This document shows positions 56,237-64,000 of a stretch of 64,000 nt of DNA, piece after piece. Every line of letters starts with the position of its first letter. Within the stretch, counting starts at the first letter, position 1. The DNA is from Peribacillus frigoritolerans (GTDB lineage Bacteria; Bacillota; Bacilli; Bacillales; DSM-1321), in contig NZ_CP158190.1 of NCBI RefSeq assembly GCF_040250305.1, forward strand, positions 3,504,001 to 3,568,000, read 5' to 3'. The notes beneath the pieces are model-generated. The model was given only the letters and a program-made list of their open reading frames with translations. It was not told the DNA's origin and ran no database searches. A program made the position numbers and the translations under genes.

Positions 56237-56239
56237 CGT

Positions 56240-56272
56240 ACAAGCCATTTTCAATCGAAAATGGCTTTTCTT
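56240..56272 (+). terminator. Intrinsic terminator after fer
   Basis: AAGCCATTTTC, loop AATC, GAAAATGGCTT then TTCTTTT. Confidence 0.88.
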
Positions 56273-56305
56273 TTGCCATCTCCCCATACCAAAATTAAAC
56301 AGGCA

Positions 56306-56340
56306 TAAAAAAACAACCGAATACGAATCGGTTGTTTTTT
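56306..56340 (-). terminator. Intrinsic terminator after ribU
   Basis: AAAAAACAACCGA pairs with TCGGTTGTTTTTT around a 7-base loop, 16 bases past the ribU stop. Confidence 0.88.
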
Positions 56341-56355
56341 ATATCGTCAATGCTA

Positions 56356-56937
56356 TTAAGCATTTTTATATAATGTTTGCTTATTGATCCATGTCTGTAA
56401 TTTAATGAACAGCAACATGAATACAGATGTGATGAGTACGCCTTTTATCACATTGAAAGGCAAGATTGCCGTCGTAACGAGCTTTCTTGACTCGGGTGCC
56501 GACATTGCATCCCATCCCATAAAGAAAGTATAAGCCGGTAAAAAGACATAATAGTTTAAAACACTCATGAATACTGCCATGGAAACTGTCCCCGCAAGTA
56601 AAGCGAATGTCATCCCTTTTTTTGAATTGATTTTCTGAAATACATAATAAGTCGGCAAGACAAACAGTATTCCGGCTATAAAGTTAGCGATATGCCCCAC
56701 AGGTACAGCAGTCAAGGTCCCTGTCATGACTAAATCCAATAGGTTCTTAATGAACTCGACTAGAATTCCAGCCATCGGTCCGAAAATTAATGCCGCCATC
56801 AGTGCTGGTATGTCGCTAAAATCAACATTGAGAAAAGGCGGGAATCCCGGAAACGGGAAATTTAAAAGCATCAATAAATAAGAAATGCTTCCCATCATGG
56901 CAAGTGTGACCGTTTTTTTCACTTTGTTCTTTTTCAT
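56356..56937 (-). CDS. ribU: Riboflavin ECF transporter substrate-binding subunit RibU
   Basis: S component of an energy-coupling-factor transporter, 193 residues, about six transmembrane helices. The MGSISYLLMLLNFPFPGFPPFLNVDFSDIPALMAALIFGP segment near the N-terminus holds the family's contact motif. Riboflavin specificity is strongly supported by the FMN riboswitch directly upstream. The shared EcfAA'T module is not in the window. Confidence 0.95.
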   Translation of the reverse strand: MKKNKVKKTVTLAMMGSISYLLMLLNFPFPGFPPFLNVDFSDIPALMAALIFGPMAGILVEFIKNLLDLVMTGTLTAVPVGHIANFIAGILFVLPTYYVFQKINSKKGMTFALLAGTVSMAVFMSVLNYYVFLPAYTFFMGWDAMSAPESRKLVTTAILPFNVIKGVLITSVFMLLFIKLQTWINKQTLYKNA

Positions 56938-57007
56938 AGGTCTCTCTCCTTCTTTTCCGATCTACCTGAAAAAGAGGTTAGGGTTCCAAAATATGTTGAT
57001 GCTCAAT

Positions 57008-57053
57008 AAAAAACCTTTAATTCCAATAGAATTAAAGGGATAAATTAAAGGTT
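57008..57053 (-). terminator. Riboswitch expression platform: terminator with competing repeat
   Basis: On the minus strand CCTTTAATTC-tattg-GAATTAAAGG is followed by TTTTTT. A second CCTTTAATT lies just 5' (57053-57044), an exact copy of the terminator's first arm. It may compete for the same partner and form an alternative fold. Confidence 0.75.
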
Positions 57054-57101
57054 ACATCAAACAAACGTTCAGCAAATAACTGTTGAAACGCAATCAGGAA
57101 C

Positions 57102-57234
57102 CTCCATCTTCTCCCATCCAGACTATACTGTCGGCTTTGGAATCGCACCAAATCCTGCCTTGTAAGGCTCGCGGGCTTAGAAGAGGAATTTCCTTCATCA
57201 CCGCCGGTGGGGAATTTCGCCCCGCCCCGAAGAT
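57102..57234 (-). promoter_or_regulatory. FMN riboswitch (RFN element)
   Basis: The minus strand shows the classic RFN blocks in order: GGGGCGGGG near the 5' end, CCCCACCGGCGGT, AAGCCCGCGAGCC, GATTTGGTGCGATTCC, GCCGACAGTATAGTCTGGATG and GGGAGAAGATGGA. It controls ribU. Confidence 0.97.
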
Positions 57235-57261
57235 AGATCTATAAAATTTTTTATACTCCCC

Positions 57262-57267
57262 ATTATA
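57262..57267 (-). promoter_or_regulatory. Promoter -10 for the FMN riboswitch-ribU transcript
   Basis: A perfect TATAAT on the minus strand, about 28 bases before the riboswitch. The -35 region is weak. Confidence 0.5.
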
Positions 57268-57473
57268 TCTGAATTACCTGTTTTTTGATAGCACTTTTTT
57301 TCTCAGTTGATTCATTCAGGATGAATATCGATCGTCACAGTGAATGGCTTAAAACAAATAGTGGAGGCACAAAATTAAAATTCATAATATTGAAAATTAT
57401 TTTTTATATTATTCAATCCTTGATGAAGCCATTTATATCGCGACATTAAACAGATGATCAGAAGATAACCATC

Positions 57474-57488
57474 CTATTAAGCGCTTAC
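57474..57488. promoter_or_regulatory. cre-like site upstream of serA
   Basis: TATTAAGCGCTTACA contains the perfect palindrome TAAGCGCTTA. It agrees with 13 of 15 positions of the CcpA consensus WTGNAARCGNWWNCA, but lacks the first TG. Confidence 0.3.
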
Positions 57489-57504
57489 ATCCATTTAAGC
57501 CAAA

Positions 57505-57534
57505 TTGACATATTCAGCATTTCAATTGTAAAAT
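57505..57534 (+). promoter_or_regulatory. Sigma-A promoter of serA
   Basis: Perfect TTGACA (57505-57510), 18-bp spacer, TAAAAT (57529-57534), about 45 bases before serA. Confidence 0.78.
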
Positions 57535-57578
57535 TAACTGAAATTTAAGATAATTTTTTCCTAGGAAGGTGTTTAGAC

Positions 57579-59153
57579 GTGTATCGGATTTTAGTAGCAG
57601 ACGCCATTAAACCAGAAGGACTCGGACCGCTATCTGAGGCATCCAATATTCATCTCATTCAAAAGACCGTAGAGGAAGCTGCAAACGAACTTGATCAGAT
57701 TGATGCAATTCTTGTAAGAAGTGCTACGAAGGTTTCGGAGGATTTAATGAACCGTATGCCGCAGCTAAAAATTATAGCACGCGCTGGTGTCGGTGTTGAT
57801 AACATAGATATCCCCTCGGCGACAAAACGCGGGATTGTCGTGGTTAATGCACCTGACGGCAACACCATTTCAACAGCTGAACATACATTCGCCATGATGG
57901 CTTCATTAATGCGCCACATTCCGCAAGCTCATGCTTCACTGAAGAATGGGGAGTGGAAACGTTCTTCATATACGGGTACTGAACTGCGTGGTAAAACATT
58001 AGGAATAGTTGGCTTTGGACGTATCGGAGGGGAAATTGCCAAACGCGCTAAGGTATTCGGCATGGATGTCATTGTCTATGATCCGTTCCTTACTGTCGAT
58101 CGTGCAAAGAAAATGTCCGTAACGGCCCTGCCGTTAGATGAATTGCTTCCTAAAGCAGACATCATTACTGTTCATACACCACTTACGAATGAAACAAGAG
58201 GATTAATCAATAAAGAAAAACTGCTTACCTGTAAAAAAGGGGTTTATGTACTGAACTGCGCCCGGGGCGGTATTCTGGACGAAGATGATTTATATGAAAT
58301 GTTAGTTCAAGGACATGTTGCAGGGGCTGCACTGGACGTTTTCGTCGAAGAACCTCCACTTGGCCATAAACTGCTTGAATTGGATAGCGTCATTGCTACA
58401 CCGCATCTGGGTGCTTCCACTAAAGAAGCCCAATTAAATGTTGCCGTACAGGTTGCCCAAGAAGTATTGACCTTTTTCGAAGGAAATCCAGTCTCAAGTT
58501 CGATCAACCTTCCAGCCATATCTAAAGAAGTGTTTGAAAAGGTACAGCCATTCTATCAACTTGTTCAGCAAATGGGATCCATTGCTTCTCAGTGCATGAA
58601 TGAAGGAATTCAGGAGATCTCCGTTACGTATGCAGGTGAATCATTGGATTTCGATACAGCGATTCTTACAAAAAGTCTAATCTCTGGATTTTTCAGATCA
58701 AGAGTCGATGCATCAGTCAATGAAGTGAATGCCTTGTTGATCGCTAAAGAGCGTGGCATAACCGTTGGTGAAAAAATCTCTACAGACTCTTTAGGTTACT
58801 CGAATTTGATCAGCCTTAAAGTAAAAGGTGACCACCGTGAATTAACAATCAGTGGGACCTATATCGAAAATTACGGTTCTCGAATTGTAAGTTTGAATGG
58901 TTTCAAAATCGACTTTCATCCAGAACCGAATTTACTTTATATCCAGCATACCGATAAACCTGGTGTAATCGGTAACGTAGGTAAGGTCCTGGGTGATCAC
59001 GGAGTGAATATCGCCACCATGCAGGTTGGCCGAAAAGAAGCTGGCGGGGAAGCCATCATGGTTTTGAGCTTTGATTTACCATTGGAAGATAACATGAAAC
59101 AATTTTTAATGGAAACAGAAGAAATTACGTTTATGGCCCGTATTTCATTATAA
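57579..59153 (+). CDS. serA: D-3-phosphoglycerate dehydrogenase
   Basis: First step of serine synthesis. 524 residues, long-form SerA with catalytic, NAD-binding, intervening (ASB) and C-terminal ACT domains. RAGVGVDNID is near 68-77 and the Rossmann GFGRIGGE near 146-153. The catalytic His lies in TPHLGASTKEAQ (about 273-284). The ACT domain spans about 450-524 (DKPGVIGNVGKVLGDHGVNIATMQVGR), allowing serine feedback. GTG start behind AGGAAGGTG. Monocistronic, with its own promoter and terminator. Confidence 0.97.
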   Translation: MYRILVADAIKPEGLGPLSEASNIHLIQKTVEEAANELDQIDAILVRSATKVSEDLMNRMPQLKIIARAGVGVDNIDIPSATKRGIVVVNAPDGNTISTAEHTFAMMASLMRHIPQAHASLKNGEWKRSSYTGTELRGKTLGIVGFGRIGGEIAKRAKVFGMDVIVYDPFLTVDRAKKMSVTALPLDELLPKADIITVHTPLTNETRGLINKEKLLTCKKGVYVLNCARGGILDEDDLYEMLVQGHVAGAALDVFVEEPPLGHKLLELDSVIATPHLGASTKEAQLNVAVQVAQEVLTFFEGNPVSSSINLPAISKEVFEKVQPFYQLVQQMGSIASQCMNEGIQEISVTYAGESLDFDTAILTKSLISGFFRSRVDASVNEVNALLIAKERGITVGEKISTDSLGYSNLISLKVKGDHRELTISGTYIENYGSRIVSLNGFKIDFHPEPNLLYIQHTDKPGVIGNVGKVLGDHGVNIATMQVGRKEAGGEAIMVLSFDLPLEDNMKQFLMETEEITFMARISL

Positions 59154-59154
59154 G

Positions 59155-59188
59155 AAAAAAAGTGCCCGTCAGCGCGGGCACTTTTTTC
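59155..59188. terminator. Bidirectional terminator between serA and rsiX
   Basis: AAAAAGTGCCCG, short loop, CGGGCACTTTTTT, between convergent serA and rsiX. Confidence 0.9.
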
Positions 59189-59260
59189 TTAATGCAAGGG
59201 GCTTTTGCCAAATAGTCAGGGTGTTGATAACGTACCATCATTTAGTCTTGGCTTCCTGCA

Positions 59261-60484
59261 TCAATTCACCTGGTTCGGTGCTTCGGGCACCAATATGTCT
59301 TCAGTTAAATTCAGCTGGCCCACCTCTTCAATAGGAGCATTTTCAAATTTCACTTTTTCAAAGCCAAAATCCTTAGCTATGAAGAGTATGGCTTCTAAAG
59401 CTTGAAGGGATTCCTCACTATTTTCAATAGCAGCTTGATCTGATAATTGAATGATCACAAGATTTCCTTTAGAGCTTATCCTTTCCCATTTCAGGTCAGG
59501 CGGGATTGCAGGTGAAATTCCCTCGATGTCTGCCTCCCCTTTTCCAGCTTGCAGCGCCTCCTCAAAGTCCTGATATCCCATATTGCTTGGAACAAGAAAC
59601 CTTGGGGAGGACTCATCCTTTTGGTAAAGCAGGTATGTGCGATTTTTTTGATGAGGTATATCCACCTCCTTTAAATATCCCGCATGCGCAAACATCGCAC
59701 CTTGCTTACCATCTGTAGAAAATGTCATTTTCTCTATATTATTATAGGAAAGCGTTACCTCCATCGAATGGAGAAAAAGTGTATCTTCATCCAATAGTTG
59801 GCTTTTTTCTTGAAAATCAATATGAGCAGTTGCCGTATCGTTTCCTTGGCTTATCTTTATATCAAGTGGAAAATAGTCAGATAGCCCATATCGCTCTTCA
59901 TTAATATCGGACATTTGATTAACTAACTGTTTCAATGTATCATTTTGATTATAATGTTTGAGTTTCATTGAAACGGGAACGATGAAATTCATTTGATCAT
60001 CTGGGATACCCATCGTAATTATCGATGCATTGTTTAGGTCATCTTGATAGATCGCTTGTGCAAAGTTTTTTTCCTTTTTCCCTTTTCCGGGTTCCATTTC
60101 TGAAACCTCGTCTTTGGATTCGATTTTTGCTTGCTTACTCGAAAACTCTTGATAATCCTGTTTATCTTCTGGAGGATTTTCTTTGTTGCTTGCATCCTGC
60201 CGTTCATGATCTGCCGTTTCCTTATTTTCAGATAGAGATAATTTCCCACTACTGCCGCTGCCTTCTTGACTTGTCGTTCCTTTTTTTTCAATAATTAACG
60301 ATGATGCCAAAACAACCATTAAGCATAAGGAGGCAACACCCGCAATTAGAGGTATCCAGTGTTTCTTTCTCTTTTTATCATGTATTCTCGCAAACACCTC
60401 TGACTTGGTTCGGTCATCTTTAAATTTCGGAAGCTCTCGGAGCAAGTCTTCAATTTCGCTTTCTTTCCAACGGGATCTTCTCAA
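59261..60484 (-). CDS. rsiX: Anti-sigma-X factor RsiX
   Basis: Single-pass membrane anti-sigma factor. The cytosolic N-terminal part (1-44) should bind SigX. A transmembrane helix (about 45-66) is followed by a Ser/Glu/Lys-rich linker (70-135) and a large external domain (140-407) of the RsiX/DUF4367-like type. TTG start with GGAGGG eight bases before. It overlaps the sigX end by 35 bases, so the pair is coupled. The name rests on position after sigX and on architecture; the family diverges quickly. Confidence 0.87.
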   Translation of the reverse strand: MRRSRWKESEIEDLLRELPKFKDDRTKSEVFARIHDKKRKKHWIPLIAGVASLCLMVVLASSLIIEKKGTTSQEGSGSSGKLSLSENKETADHERQDASNKENPPEDKQDYQEFSSKQAKIESKDEVSEMEPGKGKKEKNFAQAIYQDDLNNASIITMGIPDDQMNFIVPVSMKLKHYNQNDTLKQLVNQMSDINEERYGLSDYFPLDIKISQGNDTATAHIDFQEKSQLLDEDTLFLHSMEVTLSYNNIEKMTFSTDGKQGAMFAHAGYLKEVDIPHQKNRTYLLYQKDESSPRFLVPSNMGYQDFEEALQAGKGEADIEGISPAIPPDLKWERISSKGNLVIIQLSDQAAIENSEESLQALEAILFIAKDFGFEKVKFENAPIEEVGQLNLTEDILVPEAPNQVN

Positions 60485-61010
60485 TGCGGTGGCCCTCCTT
60501 TCCTGATAAATCCTCCATCAACTTTTTAATAGCCTTCAAAGCACGGTGCTGGGTTGTTTTTACCTTACTTTCGCTCCAATTCAATACTTCAGCAGTTTCC
60601 GTAATGGACAATCCCTGAATATATCGTAAAATGATGACGGATCTTTGATTCGTGGTACACCGGTTTAAGCATTGATAAATATCTTGGATTTCATCGTTCA
60701 TGATAGCCACTTCTTCGGGAATGGGTTCTTTGTCTTTTATCAATTGCCTATCCCAATCAAAGTTAGGAAAGATTTTGTCTTTCCACCCTTTTTGTTTCCG
60801 AAAGTAATCAATCGTCACATTTCTAGCAATCGAATACATCCACGTTTTTTCACTGCTCTTTCCTTCGAAGCGTTCATACGCCTTCATCACCCGGATATAG
60901 ACCTCCTGAACAAGGTCCTCAGCCGTTTCTCGATTCTTTGTCATATAAAAAATGAATTGATAAATTTCCTGATGATATTTCTCATAAAGATCGTGGAAAA
61001 CGGAATCCAT
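60450..61010 (-). CDS. sigX: ECF sigma factor SigX
   Basis: Extracytoplasmic-function sigma factor, 186 residues. Sigma region 2 includes EDLVQEVYIRVMKAYERFEG and WMYSIARNVTIDYFRKQ. Region 4 is near 120-165 (QRSVIILRYIQGLSITETAEVLNWSESKVKTTQHRALKAIKK). The frame opens at 61046, but that start would lie inside the sigma-X promoter; ATG 61010 behind TGGGG matches the family. In B. subtilis SigX controls cell-envelope charge genes. Cotranscribed with rsiX and positively autoregulated. Confidence 0.94.
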   Translation of the reverse strand: MDSVFHDLYEKYHQEIYQFIFYMTKNRETAEDLVQEVYIRVMKAYERFEGKSSEKTWMYSIARNVTIDYFRKQKGWKDKIFPNFDWDRQLIKDKEPIPEEVAIMNDEIQDIYQCLNRCTTNQRSVIILRYIQGLSITETAEVLNWSESKVKTTQHRALKAIKKLMEDLSGKEGHRIEKIPLERKRN

Positions 61011-61038
61011 CATTTCCCCACATCCGTTCATAAATATA

Positions 61039-61064
61039 GTCGTCAAACCTAAACAAAAGTTACA
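61039..61064 (-). promoter_or_regulatory. Autoregulatory sigma-X promoter of sigX-rsiX
   Basis: On the minus strand TGTAAC (61064-61059), 16-bp spacer, CGAC (61042-61039), which fits the sigma-X consensus TGTAAC-N16/17-CGAC. It lies just before the chosen sigX start. Confidence 0.82.
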
Positions 61065-61133
61065 TACTTCGGCTTTTATCTTATTATAAAATTCCGTTAA
61101 TTTCCACAGATTCGGGACTTATCTGTTTCCTTA

Positions 61134-61180
61134 AAAAAACAAAGACAAGTTGGAAAGAAATCCAATTGCCTTTGTCTTCT
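61134..61180 (-). terminator. Intrinsic terminator after resE
   Basis: On the minus strand ACAAAGGCAA-TTGGA pairs with TCCAACTTGTCTTTGT (one mismatch, one bulge) and is followed by seven T. It separates resE from sigX. Confidence 0.8.
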
Positions 61181-61223
61181 CAGTTCCTTATGAAACAAGA
61201 TTTTTTGGCAAGCCACCCGTCAT

Positions 61224-63014
61224 TCATTCAGCATTCTCCATAATTCGAGGCAGGATAAAACTGAACGTTGTACCTTTATTAGGTAAACTGTTTACCGATA
61301 TGAAGCCATCATGGGCATTGATTATATTTTTTACGATTGCCAAACCCAATCCGGTGCCCGAACGCCCGCGGGTCCTTGCTTTATCCGCTTTATAAAACCT
61401 CTCGAAAACAAAAGGCAGATCTTCTTCGGGAATTCCAGATCCAGAGTCCCTCACATCAATGATCAGACCCCTTCGATCACTTGTCCTCTGAATGACATCA
61501 ATGTTACCTCCTGGAGGAGTATGACGAATCGCATTATCAATTAAATTGGTCAAAACCTGTTCAATACGGTCCGGATCGAAATGCCATTGAATTTGATCAT
61601 CTTCAAGACTGGCTGATATTGTGATCCCTTTTTCTTTAGCCAGCCCGGAAAACTTACTTGTAATCCTCTTTAAATAAGGAGAAATAGGTACACATTCATA
61701 GCTAAGGTTCATTTTACCCGATTCCAATTTAGCAAGATCGAGCAGATCATTGACTAAACGTCCCATTCTCAAAGACTCATCATAGATGATGCGGGCCATT
61801 TCCACCTTTTCCTCTTCACTGCTCGCAATGTCATCTACAATCGCTTCACTATACCCCTGCAACATTGAAATCGGCGTTCTTAACTCATGGGAGACATTCG
61901 CTATGAAATCAGTCCTAAGTTTGTCCATACGTCTTTCATCACTCATATCCCGTATGATGGCCACCGCTCCCCGAATATTGTCGGCATTTGTATATAGCGG
62001 ACTGACGATCAATCCCCAATCACGGCCCTGCAAGGTGATTTCACCGACCTTCTCCTTATCGAAGGATTCTGATTCATCAAAAAGATTCATTAAAACCAAA
62101 GGGACATTCACATTATCTTCCCGATTATAACCCTTTTCAAAGTACCAGGATTGCAGAAACCTTTCCGCGGGCGGATTCGTTTCAAGAATTGTGCCATCTT
62201 TATTGAAGGTAATGACCCCATCTGCCATACTGCTAAGAATGCTTGAAAGATGTTCCTTTTCCTGACTAAGTGCATTCATATTGAATTTCAGCTGCTTCCT
62301 CATCTGATTAAACGCTATGGCCAGCTCACCGATTTCATCTTGAGTCAGAATTGGAACCTTTGTATCAAATTTCCCTCGGGCAATCGCTAGGGCGGCTTCC
62401 CTCATCTTCACCAATGGGGCATTGATTCTTGTGGATAAAAAGAAAGCAAAAATCGTTGTCAAAATAATGGCGATGCCCGCTGCCAATAAAATGAACTGTG
62501 TAGTGGATTTTGTGGTTTCTTCCATGGACTCCAACGATTGAAATAGGAACACTTCATCCTGTTCCCCATTCAATTCAAGTGGAATGCCTACTACGATTGC
62601 TGACAATCCCTCGTTACCCGCATCATCGGAAAGCGCCATCTCCTTTTTCACAGTCTTTCTTTCCGTAAAAACCTTCAGTAATTCAGAATCTTTTTTTATG
62701 AGTTCCGGTGTGATTTCGAACTCATTATCTCCTCCGGTGGATGAGAATATCATTTTGTCATCATTTAGAATGATCATTTTCGCTTCGTTGCCTATTAGTT
62801 CCGAAGCTATTTGTAAAACCTCATTGCTGGATCCCTGATGTTCATTGGTAACCTTAATGATTTGTTCAGCGGTTTTGGTTAAATCATTTTCAATATTTTC
62901 AATTTGGAAATTCTCAAAGAATTCGACCAGCAGAACGGTTAAAACGATTAATACAAACGAAACGAGCAATAGGATCGTTGCCCATAGCTTCCCTACAACA
63001 CTGCCCCATAGCAT
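61224..63014 (-). CDS. resE: Sensor histidine kinase ResE
   Basis: Membrane sensor for low oxygen and nitric oxide that phosphorylates ResD. 596 residues. Two transmembrane helices (about 9-30 and 170-192) flank an external sensor domain. HAMP (about 193-245), PAS (about 255-360), HisKA with the phospho-His in [11 protein letters not shown] (about 370-380) and an HATPase domain with N, G1 and G2 boxes ([25 protein letters not shown]) follow. It overlaps the resD stop codon (TGATG). The ResDE target list in B. subtilis includes qcr and res genes. Confidence 0.95.
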   Translation of the reverse strand: MLWGSVVGKLWATILLLVSFVLIVLTVLLVEFFENFQIENIENDLTKTAEQIIKVTNEHQGSSNEVLQIASELIGNEAKMIILNDDKMIFSSTGGDNEFEITPELIKKDSELLKVFTERKTVKKEMALSDDAGNEGLSAIVVGIPLELNGEQDEVFLFQSLESMEETTKSTTQFILLAAGIAIILTTIFAFFLSTRINAPLVKMREAALAIARGKFDTKVPILTQDEIGELAIAFNQMRKQLKFNMNALSQEKEHLSSILSSMADGVITFNKDGTILETNPPAERFLQSWYFEKGYNREDNVNVPLVLMNLFDESESFDKEKVGEITLQGRDWGLIVSPLYTNADNIRGAVAIIRDMSDERRMDKLRTDFIANVSHELRTPISMLQGYSEAIVDDIASSEEEKVEMARIIYDESLRMGRLVNDLLDLAKLESGKMNLSYECVPISPYLKRITSKFSGLAKEKGITISASLEDDQIQWHFDPDRIEQVLTNLIDNAIRHTPPGGNIDVIQRTSDRRGLIIDVRDSGSGIPEEDLPFVFERFYKADKARTRGRSGTGLGLAIVKNIINAHDGFISVNSLPNKGTTFSFILPRIMENAE

Positions 63015-63730
63015 CAGTCATTAACGACTTCGAACTTGTAACCTACACCCCAAACGGTGACAATCATCTTGGCTGCGTTTTCGGATATGCGGTTTAATTT
63101 TTCACGTAAGCGTTTAACATGCGTGTCTACAGTTCGAAGATCTCCAAAGAATTCATAGTGCCACACTTCTTTTAACAATTGCTCCCGATCGAAAACCTTA
63201 TCTGGGGATTTCGCCAAGAAATATAATAATTCATATTCTTTTGGTGTTAATGAAACCTCTTTGTTATCCGCAAGTACACGGTGGGCATCATTATCAATGG
63301 TTAGATGCGGGAAGACGATCACATCTTTTGCCGTCGTTTCCGTCTGCATGTAACTTGTGCTTGATGAGCGACGTAATAAAGCCTTAACCCTTAACACGAC
63401 TTCACGGGGACTGAAAGGCTTTACGATATAATCATCGGTCCCCACTTCGAACCCTTGAACGCGGTTCACTTCTTCACCTTTAGCAGTCAGCATGATAATC
63501 GGTGTCGTTTTCTTTTCCCTTAACTCACGGCAAACTTCGATTCCATCTTTACCAGGCATCATAATATCCAATAAAATTAAATCATAATCATTTTCAAGGG
63601 CTTTTGTTAAAGCAACATCTCCATTTTCAGCTTCATCGATCATGTATTCTTCTCTTTCCAAATACATCTTTAGCAGCCGGCGGATTCTTTCCTCATCATC
63701 CACCACGAGAATTTTAATAGCATTATACAT
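63014..63730 (-). CDS. resD: Response regulator ResD
   Basis: OmpR/PhoB-type regulator of aerobic and anaerobic respiration genes. 238 residues. The receiver domain (1-120) has the acidic pair VVDDEE and the phospho-Asp in [13 protein letters not shown] (about Asp56). The conserved Lys is in [11 protein letters not shown]. The winged-helix DNA-binding domain (about 135-235, [26 protein letters not shown]) is complete. RBS GGAGG. Upstream is a sigma-A promoter, and no resC is seen in the remaining 270 bases. Confidence 0.96.
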   Translation of the reverse strand: MYNAIKILVVDDEERIRRLLKMYLEREEYMIDEAENGDVALTKALENDYDLILLDIMMPGKDGIEVCRELREKKTTPIIMLTAKGEEVNRVQGFEVGTDDYIVKPFSPREVVLRVKALLRRSSSTSYMQTETTAKDVIVFPHLTIDNDAHRVLADNKEVSLTPKEYELLYFLAKSPDKVFDREQLLKEVWHYEFFGDLRTVDTHVKRLREKLNRISENAAKMIVTVWGVGYKFEVVND

Positions 63731-63754
63731 TATGTATCAGCCTCCTATTCATAT

Positions 63755-63783
63755 ATTCTACAAAATGAAAACTTCCATGACTA
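63755..63783 (-). promoter_or_regulatory. Sigma-A promoter of resDE
   Basis: On the minus strand TAGTCA (63783-63778), 17-bp spacer, TAGAAT (63760-63755), 25 bases before the resD start. Confidence 0.5.
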
Positions 63784-63900
63784 ATACTTTTTCCTCACAA
63801 AGTACGATAAAAAGCGTATTTCGCATGGGTTCCATGAACCTTTCACCATTTTGTCACAAAAAAAGACTTCGACCGCTACTAAGAGTTCATAAATGCTATT

Positions 63901-64000
63901 TCAACGAAATATTGTTTTATTAAAGGGAGTGACGAAAAAAGGGATCATTTTCCAGAAAAATCGATAAACCAACTCATCGACGTTTCTATCAAAAGACCCC
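63901..64000 (-). other. Possible 3' end of an unidentified minus-strand gene
   Basis: A frame open to the window edge encodes at least 32 residues (ending ...FFWKMIPFFVTPFNKTIFR) before a TGA at 63901-63903. It is too short to judge, and it does not look like the conserved C-terminus of ResC, the expected neighbour. It may be chance. Confidence 0.2.

Noticed and set aside
57474..57488. CcpA (cre) control of serA
   Set aside because: The site misses the conserved first TG; listed only as a weak feature and not as a finding.

Overview
The window is a low-GC Gram-positive chromosome segment from an endospore-forming Bacillus-type bacterium. Spore genes (spoIVA, sleB/ypeB, ypjB), bacillithiol genes (bshB1, ypdA), TRAP (mtrB), a menaquinol bc complex (qcrABC) and ResDE/SigX sit in almost the order known from Bacillus subtilis between resDE and the dapB region. 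A Peribacillus/Bacillus simplex-like host is my inference, not a proof. Most of the window is conserved core; nearly all genes are on the minus strand.

Layout, left to right. 1-3.8 kb: bshB1 (cut by the edge), mgsA, dapB, ypjD, a YitT-family membrane protein and a zinc metallopeptidase. 3.9-10.2 kb: ypjB, ypjA, the qcrABC bc complex, ypiF, reoY, ypiA. 10.6-18.6 kb: the aromatic supra-operon aroC-aroB-aroH-hisC-tyrA-aroA with cheR and ndk upstream; the trp genes found inside this cluster in B. subtilis are absent. 18.6-26 kb: heptaprenyl/menaquinone synthesis (hepS-menG-hepT), mtrB, folE, hbs, spoIVA, yphF, yphE.

26.1-32.8 kb is the accessory part. About 6.8 kb sits where B. subtilis has yphE directly beside gpsA. 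It carries a putrescine aminotransferase, a PuuP-type putrescine importer, a decayed second permease and a sigma-54-dependent activator (enhancer-binding protein). Both intact enzyme/transport genes have a -24/-12 promoter, and each has two tandem copies of the same palindrome upstream. The proximal palindrome is centred exactly 72 bp from the -12 GC in both cases. This is the best candidate for an undescribed system in the window: a self-contained sigma-54 putrescine-utilisation regulon. Its left flank holds a 129-bp GC-rich palindromic element and a frameshifted IS1182-like transposase scrap.

32.9-49.2 kb returns to core genes: gpsA, der, yphA, ypzI, fni, ypfD, plsC, cmk, ypfB, motI, ypeB, sleB, prsW, ansA, ypdA, gudB, mecB. 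49.2-56.9 kb: a MerR-type regulator with all CarH/LitR coenzyme-B12 photoreceptor residues, ypbG-ypbF, ypbE-ypbD-recQ-ypbB, ferredoxin with a Fur-box-like site on its promoter, and ribU under an FMN riboswitch. 57.5-64 kb: serA, then rsiX/sigX with an autoregulatory sigma-X promoter, and resE/resD. No tRNA, rRNA or CRISPR array was seen.
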